DNA from: Adiantum capillus-veneris
Taxonomy: Eukaryota; Streptophyta; Polypodiopsida; Polypodiales; Pteridaceae
Length of the DNA stretch: 64,000 nucleotides
Assembly (NCBI GenBank): GCA_014529385.2
Contig: CM043969.1
Span: 14,129,446-14,193,445 of the forward strand
Direction of reading: 5' to 3'
Shown here: one piece after another, positions 10,796 to 23,204 of the stretch
How positions within the stretch are numbered: the stretch's first letter is position 1
How the letters are laid out: every line of letters starts with the position of its first letter
Position numbers and translations under genes: made by a program
Notes under the pieces: generated by a model
What the model was told of the DNA's origin: nothing
Databases searched by the model: none
What the model saw: the letters and a program-made list of their open reading frames with translations, nothing else

Positions 10796-11746
10796 CTATT
10801 TGCTTGAGAGACTTTCCTCCTCCTTGGGCACATTTTCTTCATGAGAGATCTCCTTGTTTTTATTATTCTTTTCCTCATATGCCTTGCGACGCATATTTTG
10901 TTGCTTAATAGTGCGATCTTCACATACAAAACATTTTGTATCCCTCAAATAGATCCAACTATTATCAAGGATAATCTTTCGCTTGGTCTCATCCGGCATG
11001 GTGCATACAATTGGCCGTTCTCCCGAGCGAGGAGCTCCTTGCTTCCCCACTCTATGTGCTCCATAGACCATAACTCCGGACATGCCAAAGTGGGTTTTGA
11101 AGAAATATTCAATAACAATGGCAAGAGAAGGAGGTGTCTCTAACTTCTCTTCGGGAATTCCACGAATAACAATGTTCTTGGAACGTCGCTCCCGTTCCTT
11201 CAACTCCTCCACATCCACATTCTCAACATTCTTTGTTTGAACCATAGCTTGCATGAGTGAGGAATTAGAAACCACATTGCTACCACATACATCAGTCCAA
11301 GACTTGTTTGTGCATACATTTTTCATGTCGCATACATCCCGGCTCATAGTGTCAAATTTCTCCTCTTTCAATACATGGTCATGCTCTACTTTGCTCATCC
11401 GCTCCTTCAAAGCATTCAAGTCCACAAGAGAGCGTTTACATTCCTTGACTTCCTCTTCAAGTTGCATCAAACGTGTTGTTTGCATCTCAAGTGTCCTCTT
11501 GAGATTCTCATTCTCAACCACAAGTACCCTTAGTGTGCCATTCTCCATTGCAAGTGCTCGTAAGTCTTCGCCTTGTTTGTTTATGGTCTCTTGCAATGAT
11601 ACCAAGTACGCCATGATCATGGTTTCCGATGTCGTTGGTTGGGTGGTTGTGTTGCTATCTCCACACTTAGGAGATTTTGGATCATTTTCCATAATGGTTG
11701 TGGACCTTGTTGAAGAAGAAGAACGCTTGCGAGTGCCGGAAGACAT
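10796..11746 (-). CDS. LINE ORF1 protein with coiled coil and RRM-like domain
   Basis: 316 residues, open from ATG at 11744-11746 to TAG at 10796-10798. The N-terminus is basic and serine-rich (about 1-25). A heptad-rich, Glu/Lys/Leu-rich coiled coil spans about 45-125. From about residue 185 there is the L1-ORF1-type RNA-recognition fold: KNIVIRGIPEE, then YGAHRVGKQG, RPIVCTM, KIILDNSW and a basic tail. L1-type ORF1 proteins form trimers, bind the element's RNA and act as nucleic-acid chaperones. The frame appears intact, unlike ORF2. The start has good context after a non-coding leader. The ORF1 stop is in the same frame as ORF2, only two codons before its annotated start. Confidence 0.85.
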   Translation of the reverse strand: MSSGTRKRSSSSTRSTTIMENDPKSPKCGDSNTTTQPTTSETMIMAYLVSLQETINKQGEDLRALAMENGTLRVLVVENENLKRTLEMQTTRLMQLEEEVKECKRSLVDLNALKERMSKVEHDHVLKEEKFDTMSRDVCDMKNVCTNKSWTDVCGSNVVSNSSLMQAMVQTKNVENVDVEELKERERRSKNIVIRGIPEEKLETPPSLAIVIEYFFKTHFGMSGVMVYGAHRVGKQGAPRSGERPIVCTMPDETKRKIILDNSWIYLRDTKCFVCEDRTIKQQNMRRKAYEEKNNKNKEISHEENVPKEEESLSSK

Positions 11747-12026
11747 TGTATGTAAAATAGGAGATAAGAATCCATTTTGTTGAACCTGTTCACTTCGGAA
11801 ATGCTGCTACAGAAACGCCTTCCATAACTCTGAAAATTTCTGCCTTTACAACAATGCATAGAGAACTTCATGCTCTTCGATTGAGGCTATAGATCACCCA
11901 AATCGGAGTTCGGATGAAGAAGTTATGATCAAAAGAGTGGACTGCTGTCTACTAGGTCAAAAAACGGCTGTGTTTTTTGAGAGAGAGAGAGAGAGAGAGT
12001 TTGTGTGTGTGTGTGTGTGTTTTGGA

Positions 12027-12077
<51 letters not shown>

Positions 12078-12108
12078 AGTGTCTGTGTGTGTTTTTTGGT
12101 GTGCTTTG

Positions 12109-12166
<58 letters not shown>

Positions 12167-12240
12167 GAGAGAGTTTGTGTGTGTGTTTGTGTGTCTGTGA
12201 GTTTTGGGGTCACAGAGAGAGAGAGAGACAGAGACTTTTA
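11747..12240. other. LINE 5' leader candidate with compound microsatellites
   Basis: There is no gene. (GA)n 11980-11999, (GT)n, (CA)n 12030-12073, (GT)n and (GA)n 12115-12171 follow one another. The part next to ORF1 is presumably the LINE 5'UTR. I cannot place its 5' end, and no target duplication is recognisable because the other end is missing. Confidence 0.6.
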
Positions 12241-13492
12241 AGTGGAGTTTTTATAGCCCAGAACAGTGTTCATGCTATTCCAATTGTTTCTTATGTTAGT
12301 GTGAAGTCAGATTTTAGTGTTATCAATCAGATTAAACAATCATTGGCATGGCTGTCTTTTTCTTCCAGTACTTCCACCATCAAAAAGATTTCAGAAAACC
12401 TATCTTAATAAGTTATAGCAATCTTTGAGCTACAGCTTCTTTTCAAAAAAAACCCCACAGTAATGATCCTAGACCATAATCAGTAGAAGTAAGAACATTT
12501 TACCACCAGCCATTCAGTCTAGGCAGCATTTTAATTCACCAACAATCCAGTCGAAAATTCCTTTCATCCTATCCAATATACAACTACCAGATAGTGCCAA
12601 GAGTCGGCAAAAACCAGTCAAGACCAGCAAGGAGTATCTCACCTTTACATACCTCAATCCATGGCAAGGATCCTCACAAAGTCGGATCTAATCAGATACA
12701 CTAGACCAGCATAGGATAGCTTACCCTTATATATATCAGTCAGCGGCAAGGAACCTCATACAATTGTACATGATCCGAGACCCAGATAGTTCCAAGAGTC
12801 GGCATAAACCAGTCGGCAAAAAAAGACCAGTCAAGACTAGCAAGAGATAGCTTACCTTTATATATATCTATCATCGGCAAGGAGCTTCACGAAGTCAAAC
12901 AATCAATCATAGTCCAACCACTGATCCAACACAGCATTACCAAATATTGCTAAGAGTTAGGGTATATCAAACCCCTCACACTAAGAGAGAAGAGCAGTCT
13001 AAAGCTCGAAACTACACTTTGTATCACACCTTACTCCTTGACGGATACAGTGAGCTATGCAACAGTCTGCAATCGATGCCAAAGAGTCTACAAAATATCC
13101 ATAGAAACAAAGGCAACTCAATCTGCAAATTAGTTAGGACAACATAAGATAGCATAAGCTACCTTATATCAAACTGCGGCCAGGATCCGATCCTTCCTTT
13201 AATTCAACGTACCCAGTAAAACATCCGAACTATACCCACCACTCCTCGGATGCATGGCCAGTACAACCTTTAAAACAAATTGGATTGCCAGCAGGATCCA
13301 TTATGTTATTATGAGTAACCCAAATTCAAATTACCATAAGTGTAAGCATCTCAACTGTCTCATGCTAGGCAGTAATTAAATAAGCCAGTAATCCAGTCGA
13401 AAAAAAGCGCGTCACCCTATCCAATATACCACTATTATATAGTGCCAAGAGTCAGTATACCAATCCCAAACGGTCGGTCAGCAGTGATGACT
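12241..13492. repeat. Non-coding DNA with degenerate internal repeats
   Basis: No gene. Phrases such as CCTATCCAATATAC, ATAGTGCCAAGAGTC, CCAGTCGA, AGGATAGCTTACC and TATATATCAGTC recur at roughly 200-500-bp spacing. The 12940-13075 part is a diverged version of the start of the 1.45-kb repeat (around 81-200 and 13573-13692). The region is probably the upstream continuation of the right repeat copy. Confidence 0.65.
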
Positions 13493-14947
13493 GTACAGCA
13501 AACCAGTCGGTCTAAAAAATACAGTCAAATAGTAGTGCAAAAAAGTCAGGTAACACAATAAAAGCACAGAGATATGTCCATTCCCAGATAAGCCAAGGGT
13601 TAGGGTAAATCAATTTGACCCCTCAAATAGAGAGAAGACCGGATCCATAGCCCAAGACTCTACCCTTTCCAAATCAGAACATCCAATTGGATACATTGAG
13701 GCATGCTACAACCCTAAACAATAACCTTATATATTATGTAATAAATCCTAATACAGAAAGACTAAACAGTCGGCTTTAAGTTAGTACTTTAGAAAGCATG
13801 CATTACCTCATAACTACCATTCAAAAGAGCAACAGAATCCTATTCATCCTGTAGTTAGACATATGGCCAGTCGAAAACCTCTAAGGCCAGCAGAGAGTAG
13901 TTCCTAGTATCCCATACAAAGGATCGGCAAGAAGCAAGTCAATCATTTCACAGTCAAACCATATTAGAACCACTAAATTTTATCAGCCGAGTTCGGTATA
14001 CCCAGTTCTCTATCACTATTTAGACATGCATTCAGCCATTTGTATGTTCAGGCATCATACACCCTTACAGCCAGTTCACCAAGCCAATCATAGGCAAATA
14101 TTTCCACACAATCATTGAGTACGTACAACATGCCACCAACGTATAGTACAATTGGCAGCAATGGAGAGGACAATACATCATAATCAACAAATACCCATAT
14201 GCCATATCCTTCCTATCCTAGAGGTTATTCACCAATGCCAAAAAATACCGCATAAGTACCTCTGTAGTGTCGACAGGTGCTTTCTTGCTAGGAGCCATCG
14301 CTTGCAGAGTTTGAAGCACACACTCGATTGAATGCACACAATAGAATAAAAATAGAAAAGAACCCTTAACCGAATGGAAGCTAAGTGAGACTGAGCTCAC
14401 CTTATAGGTTACTGGCTGTGGAGCCCGATCCGTAGTAGATAGATCTGCATCCCTTGAGTATCCACCCACCAAAGCAGAGGATGTGTGATGGTGCTACTTG
14501 CAAAAGCCCCAAAATAGAGAGGGCGGCGATCATTTCCTGCATCGGCTCGTGTAACGCTGTCACGCCAGCATGATGGACCCTAAAAAAAGGTAATACACTT
14601 AAAGAACCAGTAGGCGCCCCAAAATTTTATTTACACGCCCCATGGGCCCCATTCCCACGTGGCAGTACACTTACTTTCCACCAAACTAACCTTAAGACAA
14701 TAAAATGTAATGTACCAAGTAATGTACACCATAAAATCTCGACACCATGAAGTGCTACACAAGTGTGAAAGAATACACCCAGTAAATATGAAACACTATG
14801 CCACCCTATGATTGCCAAGGATTTAAGGTAAAACTTAGTGATAAATTATGGCAGTAGTAGATCTATAGCCTGAGTGTTTTTAGATGGATAACCAGATACA
14901 ATGTGAGGTAAACAGAGCACAAGAAAGGGAGAGAGATGTTTTATTAG
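13493..14947. repeat. Right copy of 1.45-kb direct repeat, carrying the CACTA empty site
   Basis: It is collinear with 1-1394 plus 9157-9220, with about seven substitutions seen in 1.46 kb and no indel. At 14884-14886 it has one ATG exactly where the CACTA sits in the other copy. Unlike the left copy it continues without a break into 14948 and beyond. Confidence 0.92.
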
Positions 14948-15357
14948 GGTTGTATCTTGAGAGAAGCCGAATGATACTTCAAGATAGAATTCCCAATAAA
15001 TCCTATCTAGATATAGAGAGAAAGAGAGTTAGAGAGAAAGAAAAAAAAGCTCTTCCCTTGGAAGATAGCAAGATATATTTCCAAAAAGGAGAGATACTAG
15101 TGTATACAATAATATCAAGGGGTGAAAGAAACCCCAGGTAGTTACCATGGATGAAGAGTCACCAATCCTTTAGCAGGATATAGAGAGAGAGAGAGACAGA
15201 GAGAGAGCGAGAGAGAAAAGGGTCAAAGTAAATCAGAGAGTTACAATGTAGTAGATATGATATCCAGTCTGATCTAGGCTAGTGTTTGGACCAATCCAGA
15301 GATAGGATGTGGTAGATCAACTCCCGTTGATACCAAGTATATATATATAGTATATAT

Positions 15358-15394
<37 letters not shown>

Positions 15395-15540
15395 TCTGTC
15401 TGTGTGTGTTTTTTGGTGTGCTTTGGAGAGAGATAAAGAGAGAGAGAGAGAGAGAGAGAGAGCAAAGACTTGACATTGTTTCCTGATGAATAGGATTAAG
15501 GTCCAGTAGGTAGAAGAGACTAAAACCGGACCCAGAGCTT
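14948..15540. other. Non-coding stretch with (GA)n and (AT)n microsatellites
   Basis: No gene recognised. (AT)n occupies about 15338-15372, followed by (GA)n 15373-15394 and 15432-15462. A short open frame at 14884-15138 runs through GA-rich sequence and is not supported. Confidence 0.6.
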
Positions 15541-17387
<1,847 letters not shown>

Positions 17388-17632
17388 TACACTTCAAGTA
17401 GCGAATGTATAAGATCATGTATTACAAAAATATAGAAATTTTGTATAATGTCATCCACTCAGAGTATCTTTCTCCATTTGTGGTTCACATACACCATTGT
17501 CTCTCTCCACCTTCGTTGACCTTCACGAGCACCGGAGTTGTTGTATGCCATTGATCTTTTAAATTTTTCTTTTTGTAAATTTCTGATGGCTTGTGTTGTT
17601 GCTGAAGAGGCCAAGACTTCTGTTGCCTGCAT

Positions 17633-19811
17633 TCAATGAATGTTTCTATGAAAGAACCATTCAAATATTTCTCTCAAACTGTTAGCCTTGATTCGAGAGC
17701 CACCATGTCGTGTGTGCCTGAAATGCGCATTTCTGGCCATGTAATGAGACTTTTCCATCCCTTGGGTATTCCATATTGCCAGGTTCCCATACTTTTGTAT
17801 AAAATATGGTAAATGATTGAAAATGATGTGCTGGATATGAAAACATAATACTTAGAATGTTTTACACTCACATAGTTACACATAAAAGAGAATCAAATAC
17901 ACAATAATACCATGTAGTGAGTAAAATGGGTGTCTGTCCATGCTGTCTTGAATGATTTCTTGAGAAGGTTGAGATTCTCCTTGAACTTGTTCATATCACC
18001 TTGTGACCAGTCATCTTTGTCGCACATCAAAAATAGCATGTCTATTGATCGCCAAACCTCAGCCTTCGCGTTCCGAGTAGTTGGTTCTTGATTTTTGACT
18101 GCAATATGTAGATTTTTCCAGCTCTGATACTCTAACTTGCTAACATAAGATGTGTTATATATTTTTCCATGTTTTGTTATCTTCGGATCTCGTATTCCTT
18201 GGGGTTTAGATAAAAACCTCCGTGCCTTCACCCCACCGATGGATGGTTTGCATGGGACATCCTTCTTAACAGTTGATCTCTTTTCATCCCGCTGGATTTT
18301 CACATTGCCCCCATGAAGCCCCATATCCGACAGTACCAATTCTAAGCACTGCAGGGCCACATGTCGCTCTGCTGAGTTCTTGATTTTCCAAGCAAACCCG
18401 ATATATAAGTAGACCAATCTCTCCACAATTCTACAAAGGGCATGCATTATACAGATGTGGACACTCACAAGTGGTATTTTCAAAATCGGTCAAAAAGTAG
18501 GGTCCTCAATGTGACGTGTTGGAGCTTTTCTCCACCACTTTGGGTCCATGACCTTTGCAGGCTCCATGCAGAACAAACACGACGACTTTGCCATTGCACC
18601 CATTCCACAATTATACATGCCCTTTAATGCTTTGAGGTCACCTGCAAGATGCCACTGAACTTGAAAGTCTCCCCTTCCATCTAGACGTAGTACCTCTCCC
18701 TGGTTAGTTTGTCGATCAATCACCTCCGAAACATTAGTTTGATGGAACACCCAATATAGAATCTCATGATCTTATTTCTTTACCTGCAACACAAAATAAA
18801 TGAGACTTAAGTAGATGTGAACATTTGAGCTCAACTGAGAATCTTGCTTACCTCAAAAGCACCAAGCCACCATATGTTAGATTCTGATTGAACACTAAAA
18901 TACAAAGGATCATCATTGGGACACTTTGAGAGGGCTCTATTCATTGGGACACTTCTTGTCTTTAACAAGTTCACACTCATCCAGTTTCAATACAAAATGT
19001 AATACCCCTCGTGACTCTTCAAATGTGATGTTGTAAAACTCCACCATTCTCTTCTGCAACATTCGTAGGTCCATAAAAATATTATTGAACTCATCATATG
19101 CCATGTTTGCTCCATGGCCACTATAAGTTTCTTTAATATGAAACGGATGTCCAAGATATTCTCCATATGCATCGTTCAACTGAAGCCTCTCTTTCCAAAC
19201 ACTTGAGGCTGATGGTAAAAGTTTGGATTTTATTCCCTTCTTAACAAAGATGGATGAGATAGATTTCTGTATAGCCGAATATCCTCTTTTTCTTACACCA
19301 AGTGAATCAAGTGTGCCTTGTATCTCTTTTGCAGGCATTGAGTTCTCTGAAATAAAGCGGTCCACTACATTTCGTTGTAGGACCTTAAACTTCTTGTCAT
19401 GTACTATATCTGTTGCAAGGCTTCTACTTATAAGTGGCTTCAATCTCTTTCCTATATTGACTTTGGGGTCAATGTTTTCTTTGTCAAGATAGATTGAATC
19501 TCTACATGAAGACAATGCATAAGTAAATAACAGAAAATTTACTTAACTAACACTATTAGGCACATGAAAACAATGCATAACTAGAAAAACAAAAAATTTA
19601 CTTAACTAAGACTATTTAGTCAACCAAGAAGCATCACCTTAATGCTCGGATTCTTTTCTTGAGACCTCCGGATGCAACCTGCAATGTTTCAAGATTGCGC
19701 AATTTCTTCTTTCGGATACGACCACCCAAGATGGTGTCCTTCATTTGCCAACTCCGTACCTTTCCTTTCAGTTCTTGTACCTCTATTTTGTGTTTCAAAT
19801 GGTAACTTGAT
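17633..19811 (-). pseudogene. DDE transposase of the RAG1/Transib - CMC type, degenerate
   Basis: Supported exons are 19811-19638, 19501-18852, 18783-17911 and 17830-17633. All borders are GT-AG and all phases agree once one 28-bp insertion is discounted. A further upstream exon (ATG near 20130) is possible. After a basic coiled-coil-like start come candidate D1 in VLKLDECEL (codon 18979-18981), D2 in HLAGDLKAL (18637-18639), C(2)C (CLFC) 20 residues after D2, and a His-rich helix (VHICIMHALCRIVE). H(4)H (HIIFNH, 17813-17830) follows just past an intron, with E in QGMEK exactly 20 residues after the second His (17753-17755). This spacing is that of RAG1/Transib and CMC transposases (D-C2C, H4H, E). 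Lesions are the 28-bp insertion at 18913-18940, TAA at 18772-18774 and TGA at 18490-18492. The fold call comes from motif spacing only. Confidence 0.72.
18913..18940. other. 28-bp insertion flanked by a 14-bp direct repeat inside the transposase exon
   Basis: TCATTGGGACACTT occurs at 18913-18926 and 18941-18954. Taking out one 28-bp unit brings the exon from 650 to 622 bases, which fits the phases of both neighbouring introns and removes the stop after KKCPNE. It looks like a small filler or duplication insertion. Confidence 0.8.
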
Positions 19812-20528
19812 CTGTAGAATGCAAATGTGAAAGACGAACAATTTCACATTGTTGAGCTTGGAGAATGCCCTTATAAGTTTCAGCTTCCCTTGTAAGAGAT
19901 TTGCAATAACCCAGAACGCCCTATTCTCCATCACCAACAAAGGTCAATAAGCTTGTAGAATTGACAAATGGTGGAGACACATTAGTCATTGGATTATTAG
20001 GATAGAGAGAGCCTCTCATCCAAATATCTATGTGTTTAGCTCCCTGAGCTCTGAGCGTGTCTATGGATGCGGGAGGTATATGTGTGTTTGCTTTACTCCG
20101 CTTAATCAATCGTTGGTACTCGTTGTCCAAATCAATGTGAAGGCGATATTAGGCTCCTTTTTGCGTAACATTTGTGCCATTTGAGGAGTGCGCCATTAGC
20201 CAAAGGTGCAGGTTTAATGAAAACTGAATAGGCGGCTGCAGCTTCGTCCCTCCATGTTGACGAGGTTCATTCAATGCAACTGAAAAGAAGATTATCCCTC
20301 AATCATTAGGGAAGAATGTTCAGAAGGGTAAAGAATCTACTTAAAGTACACTTTTTGAACTTTTACCATGAAAAACCCGCCTCTATTATTCGCCATATTT
20401 TCTAGAGAGAAAGTGCAAAAAATACATTTTCTTAGAAGGCCCTCCAAATGACCTCCGAAATTTCCTAATGAACTAGGGTTTGAAGTGCCAAAGTACACCT
20501 AAAAAGTTTACACCTAAAAGTTGTTAGA
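19812..20528. other. Upstream part of the transposase gene and junction to gypsy element
   Basis: Minus-strand open stretches at 19921-20130 (starting MDNEYQRLIKRSKANTHIPP) and 19689-19940 may hold first exons, but I could not find a set of splice sites that joins them in frame to 19811. From about 20290 to 20528 I see nothing coding. This is presumably the leader of the gypsy element starting at 20529. Confidence 0.4.
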
Positions 20529-21810
20529 ATGGCTGACAATAGTAAAGAGAGTGAAATTAATGTTGATAACTTTGATTTTGCTAATGAGCAAGCTACTAAT
20601 GATGCCCTGATGCTTGTTGACTATCTTGTTTCTAGGCTTCAACAAGACATGGGCAATCCATCCCTCCAAAGTGAAGTGCAACGGTAGCTTCGTGCCCATG
20701 GGATTCTCCAAGCTCCCCACCATGACGACAGAACACCTAGGAAGCCTCCTTGCGAGACTTCCAAAAGAGGTCTATCTCCGATTCTGGAAGAAAAAGAGGA
20801 TCCCTATGAAGGGCTCAGAAATTTGCTCCTTGATGACGCATCTCCTTCTCAAAGGATAATTCAAGAGCCTCCATCGAAGGAACGAGAAAGAAGTGAGTCT
20901 TCCGCCACCTCGCCGGAGATGGCTCCACAAAGACGGCGGGCTAAACGCTCTTCATCACCTCCAAAATGGAGAAGACCATCGCATAATTCTCCACACCATA
21001 CTTCAAAGAGGGATGACAAAAAGCAAGAGAAGAAAAAGGCGAGAAAGAGGACACCCTCTTCTCCATCTTCTTCATCCTCTTCCTCTTATGAAAGTGATGG
21101 TCAAGACAGCGAAGATCAAGGCAAGAAAAAGGCGAGAAAGAGGTCACCCTCTTCTCCATCTTCTGAAGGAAGTGATGGTGAAACCTTTGAACCATCAAAA
21201 AGAAGAGGCCATAAGAAATCCTATGCCGCATGGAAGAGGTCATCCAAGCTCAAGAAGTTCAAAGAGGGAGGGAAGAGCATCTCTTTCCTTACCTACGATG
21301 GCACTTTTGGTGCTAAGGACAAAGTCTTGGCCTTTATCCAATAATTCGATGCGGCGTTCGGAGATGAGGGCTTCACAGAGTCCTCTTAGCTATGCCATGT
21401 AGCTATTCACTTTCAAAATTCCATCAGGCAATGGTGGTCTAGCCTACGGGCCAACGGTGAAGCTCCATGAACATGGAAAGCTTTAAGAGCTTCCATTATG
21501 AAGCAGTTTTTGGCCACTGATGCCAAAGACAAGGTACTTACCGAATGGCGAAGCTTAAAGCTCTCTCCCTATGAATCCATCCACAAATATGTAGACAAGT
21601 ATTGGGACCTACAACTCAAAGCCACTGCAAAAAGTTGGATTTTGGAGAGCAAAAGCAGCAATTTTGTATAGGCTTAACCGAAGAAATGGCCGAGTATGTC
21701 AACTCCCAAAGGCCACGCCCATATCGGCGGTAATACATCATACCATGGTGGTCTCTCAAATCAATTTCCAAACAGGGGAATTATAAGCCCCCTGAAAACA
21801 AGGGTTTCAA
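20529..21810 (+). pseudogene. Ty3/gypsy element 1: gag
   Basis: ATG at 20529-20531 opens MADNSKESEINVDNFDF. A TAG at 20685-20687 and several frame changes follow. There is a Ser/Arg/Lys-rich linker (20880-21230). The conserved gag capsid-like region is recognisable by DGTFGAKDKVLAFIQ, WKALRASIMKQFL, LTEWRSLKLSPYESIHKYVDK and EEMAEYVNSQRP. Gag forms the virus-like particle around the element's RNA. The frame is cut at 21810 by a 3.66-kb insertion and resumes at 25473 with the zinc knuckle. No 5' LTR was identified upstream. Confidence 0.85.
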
Positions 21811-22899
21811 TGTAAGATCCCTAACCCGCCAATATCGAGATCGGGATGGGATCCTTGACAAGTCTCTAGGTCTCTAAATAAGAAAATTCCACGGAATAGA
21901 CCTTTACCATTGACAATGGCTTGGGTCTATAGCCTTAGAAGCAGACCTAGTCCTGTCTCACAATGGAAACCGGACAACGTATTCAAATGGCCTACAAAAA
22001 AAAATTCTTATTCCGGCCCTATAACTTCATCATTCAGATTATGGTTTCCTTAGCCAACGCTTTTTTCCCCCTAACATATGTGAGGGCACAGCTGTTGGTG
22101 GATTCATCTTCTAAGTGAAGAAGTTTCTACAACGTTTTAGTGCGCAAGGATGGATAGTTACCTGACTAATCAGGTCCACCCTTCCTTGATTGACAACCTT
22201 AGTCAATCCCCACTTACCACCCCGCACTCACACATGATTCATTTAATTTCTAATTACTATCACGTTGTTTCAACATTTAAAATAATGGTTTCTTTTACGT
22301 TCCATCACAGTAATTCCTTCAATCAATTATTAAAGACAGCATTGAAAGCATTCTTTTAGAAAACAGACATCTTTAAACTTAGGACAGGGTACTGTCAATC
22401 AAAACATTGTCCATAATAACCATGACCAGTAGTCTTCTTGTCTCAAGACCACCTAAGGGTGAAAAACGGCACCCATTTCTTATTCAAATCCGGAGTGGAT
22501 AAACCCCCACCCAAAGTTCCGGGTGCCCATACACCAAACCAGTTGGCCATACAACCGGGCGGCTCCCCTAGGATTAAAAAAACGGTATCCTAACTTATGT
22601 AGAAACATCAACACATGACACGGAGTAGAAACTCAACGTTCATGGGGGTAACCGACTTATATGTGGCTAGAAAGCCAATCATTATCATCAAAATATTCCA
22701 AGGAGTCGGAGGTGTCTTGAGACAAGCTGTCTTAAGGATGATCAAACATATATTTCCTAATTCAACCAGTTTTAACCCAAACAATTCTTTCCTACATTAT
22801 AAACAAATGCACGTTGGAAGTTACCTTCCGTTTTCAGCCAGTTTATCCTTCTAATGTATGCAATGCTAACTTATAAAATAACTTAAACTAATTAAAGAC

Positions 22900-23085
22900 T
22901 TAATTGAATAATGGGACACCCACCTGGGATTGATTGGCCATCTGCTGCTGCGATGGCGCCTGAAGACTCTCCTCCGTAGGTCTACTACTAGGCCCAGCTT
23001 CGTCGTCGTGCGACGCTCTAGTTTGTTTTAGAGCTACTTCCTCATCATCAGATGTAGGATTTGCTCGGGTTCTTTTTGGTGCCAT
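22900..23085 (-). CDS. Short open first exon, unknown protein, inside the insertion
   Basis: ATG at 23083-23085 starts MAPKRTRANPTSDDEEVALK, a small acidic/basic sequence with a Ser/Gln-rich end. The sequence CAG|GTGGGT after MANQSQ is a plausible donor, so only about 53 residues may be coding. A promoter-like TATA box lies 1.9 kb upstream. It may be the first exon of an element gag or of a captured host gene; I cannot tell which. No downstream exon was recognised between 21811 and 22900. Confidence 0.35.
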   Translation of the reverse strand: MAPKRTRANPTSDDEEVALKQTRASHDDEAGPSSRPTEESLQAPSQQQMANQSQVGVPLFN

Positions 23086-23204
23086 AACTTTTTATCCTTA
23101 TAAAAAGGATGTCTAATCATTAGGTAAATAATTCAAAATCTAGACTTAACCTTTGTATTCAACCGTAACCCATCCAAGGTTAAATTTATAGTCTTAATTG
23201 ATAA

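Noticed and set aside
10841..11783. Plus-strand open frames opposite the LINE ORF1
   Set aside because: They are shadows of the minus-strand ORF1, which shows clear domain motifs and composition.
20514..20723. Minus-strand open frame overlapping the gypsy gag start
   Set aside because: It is a shadow of the plus-strand gag, which has recognisable conserved blocks downstream.
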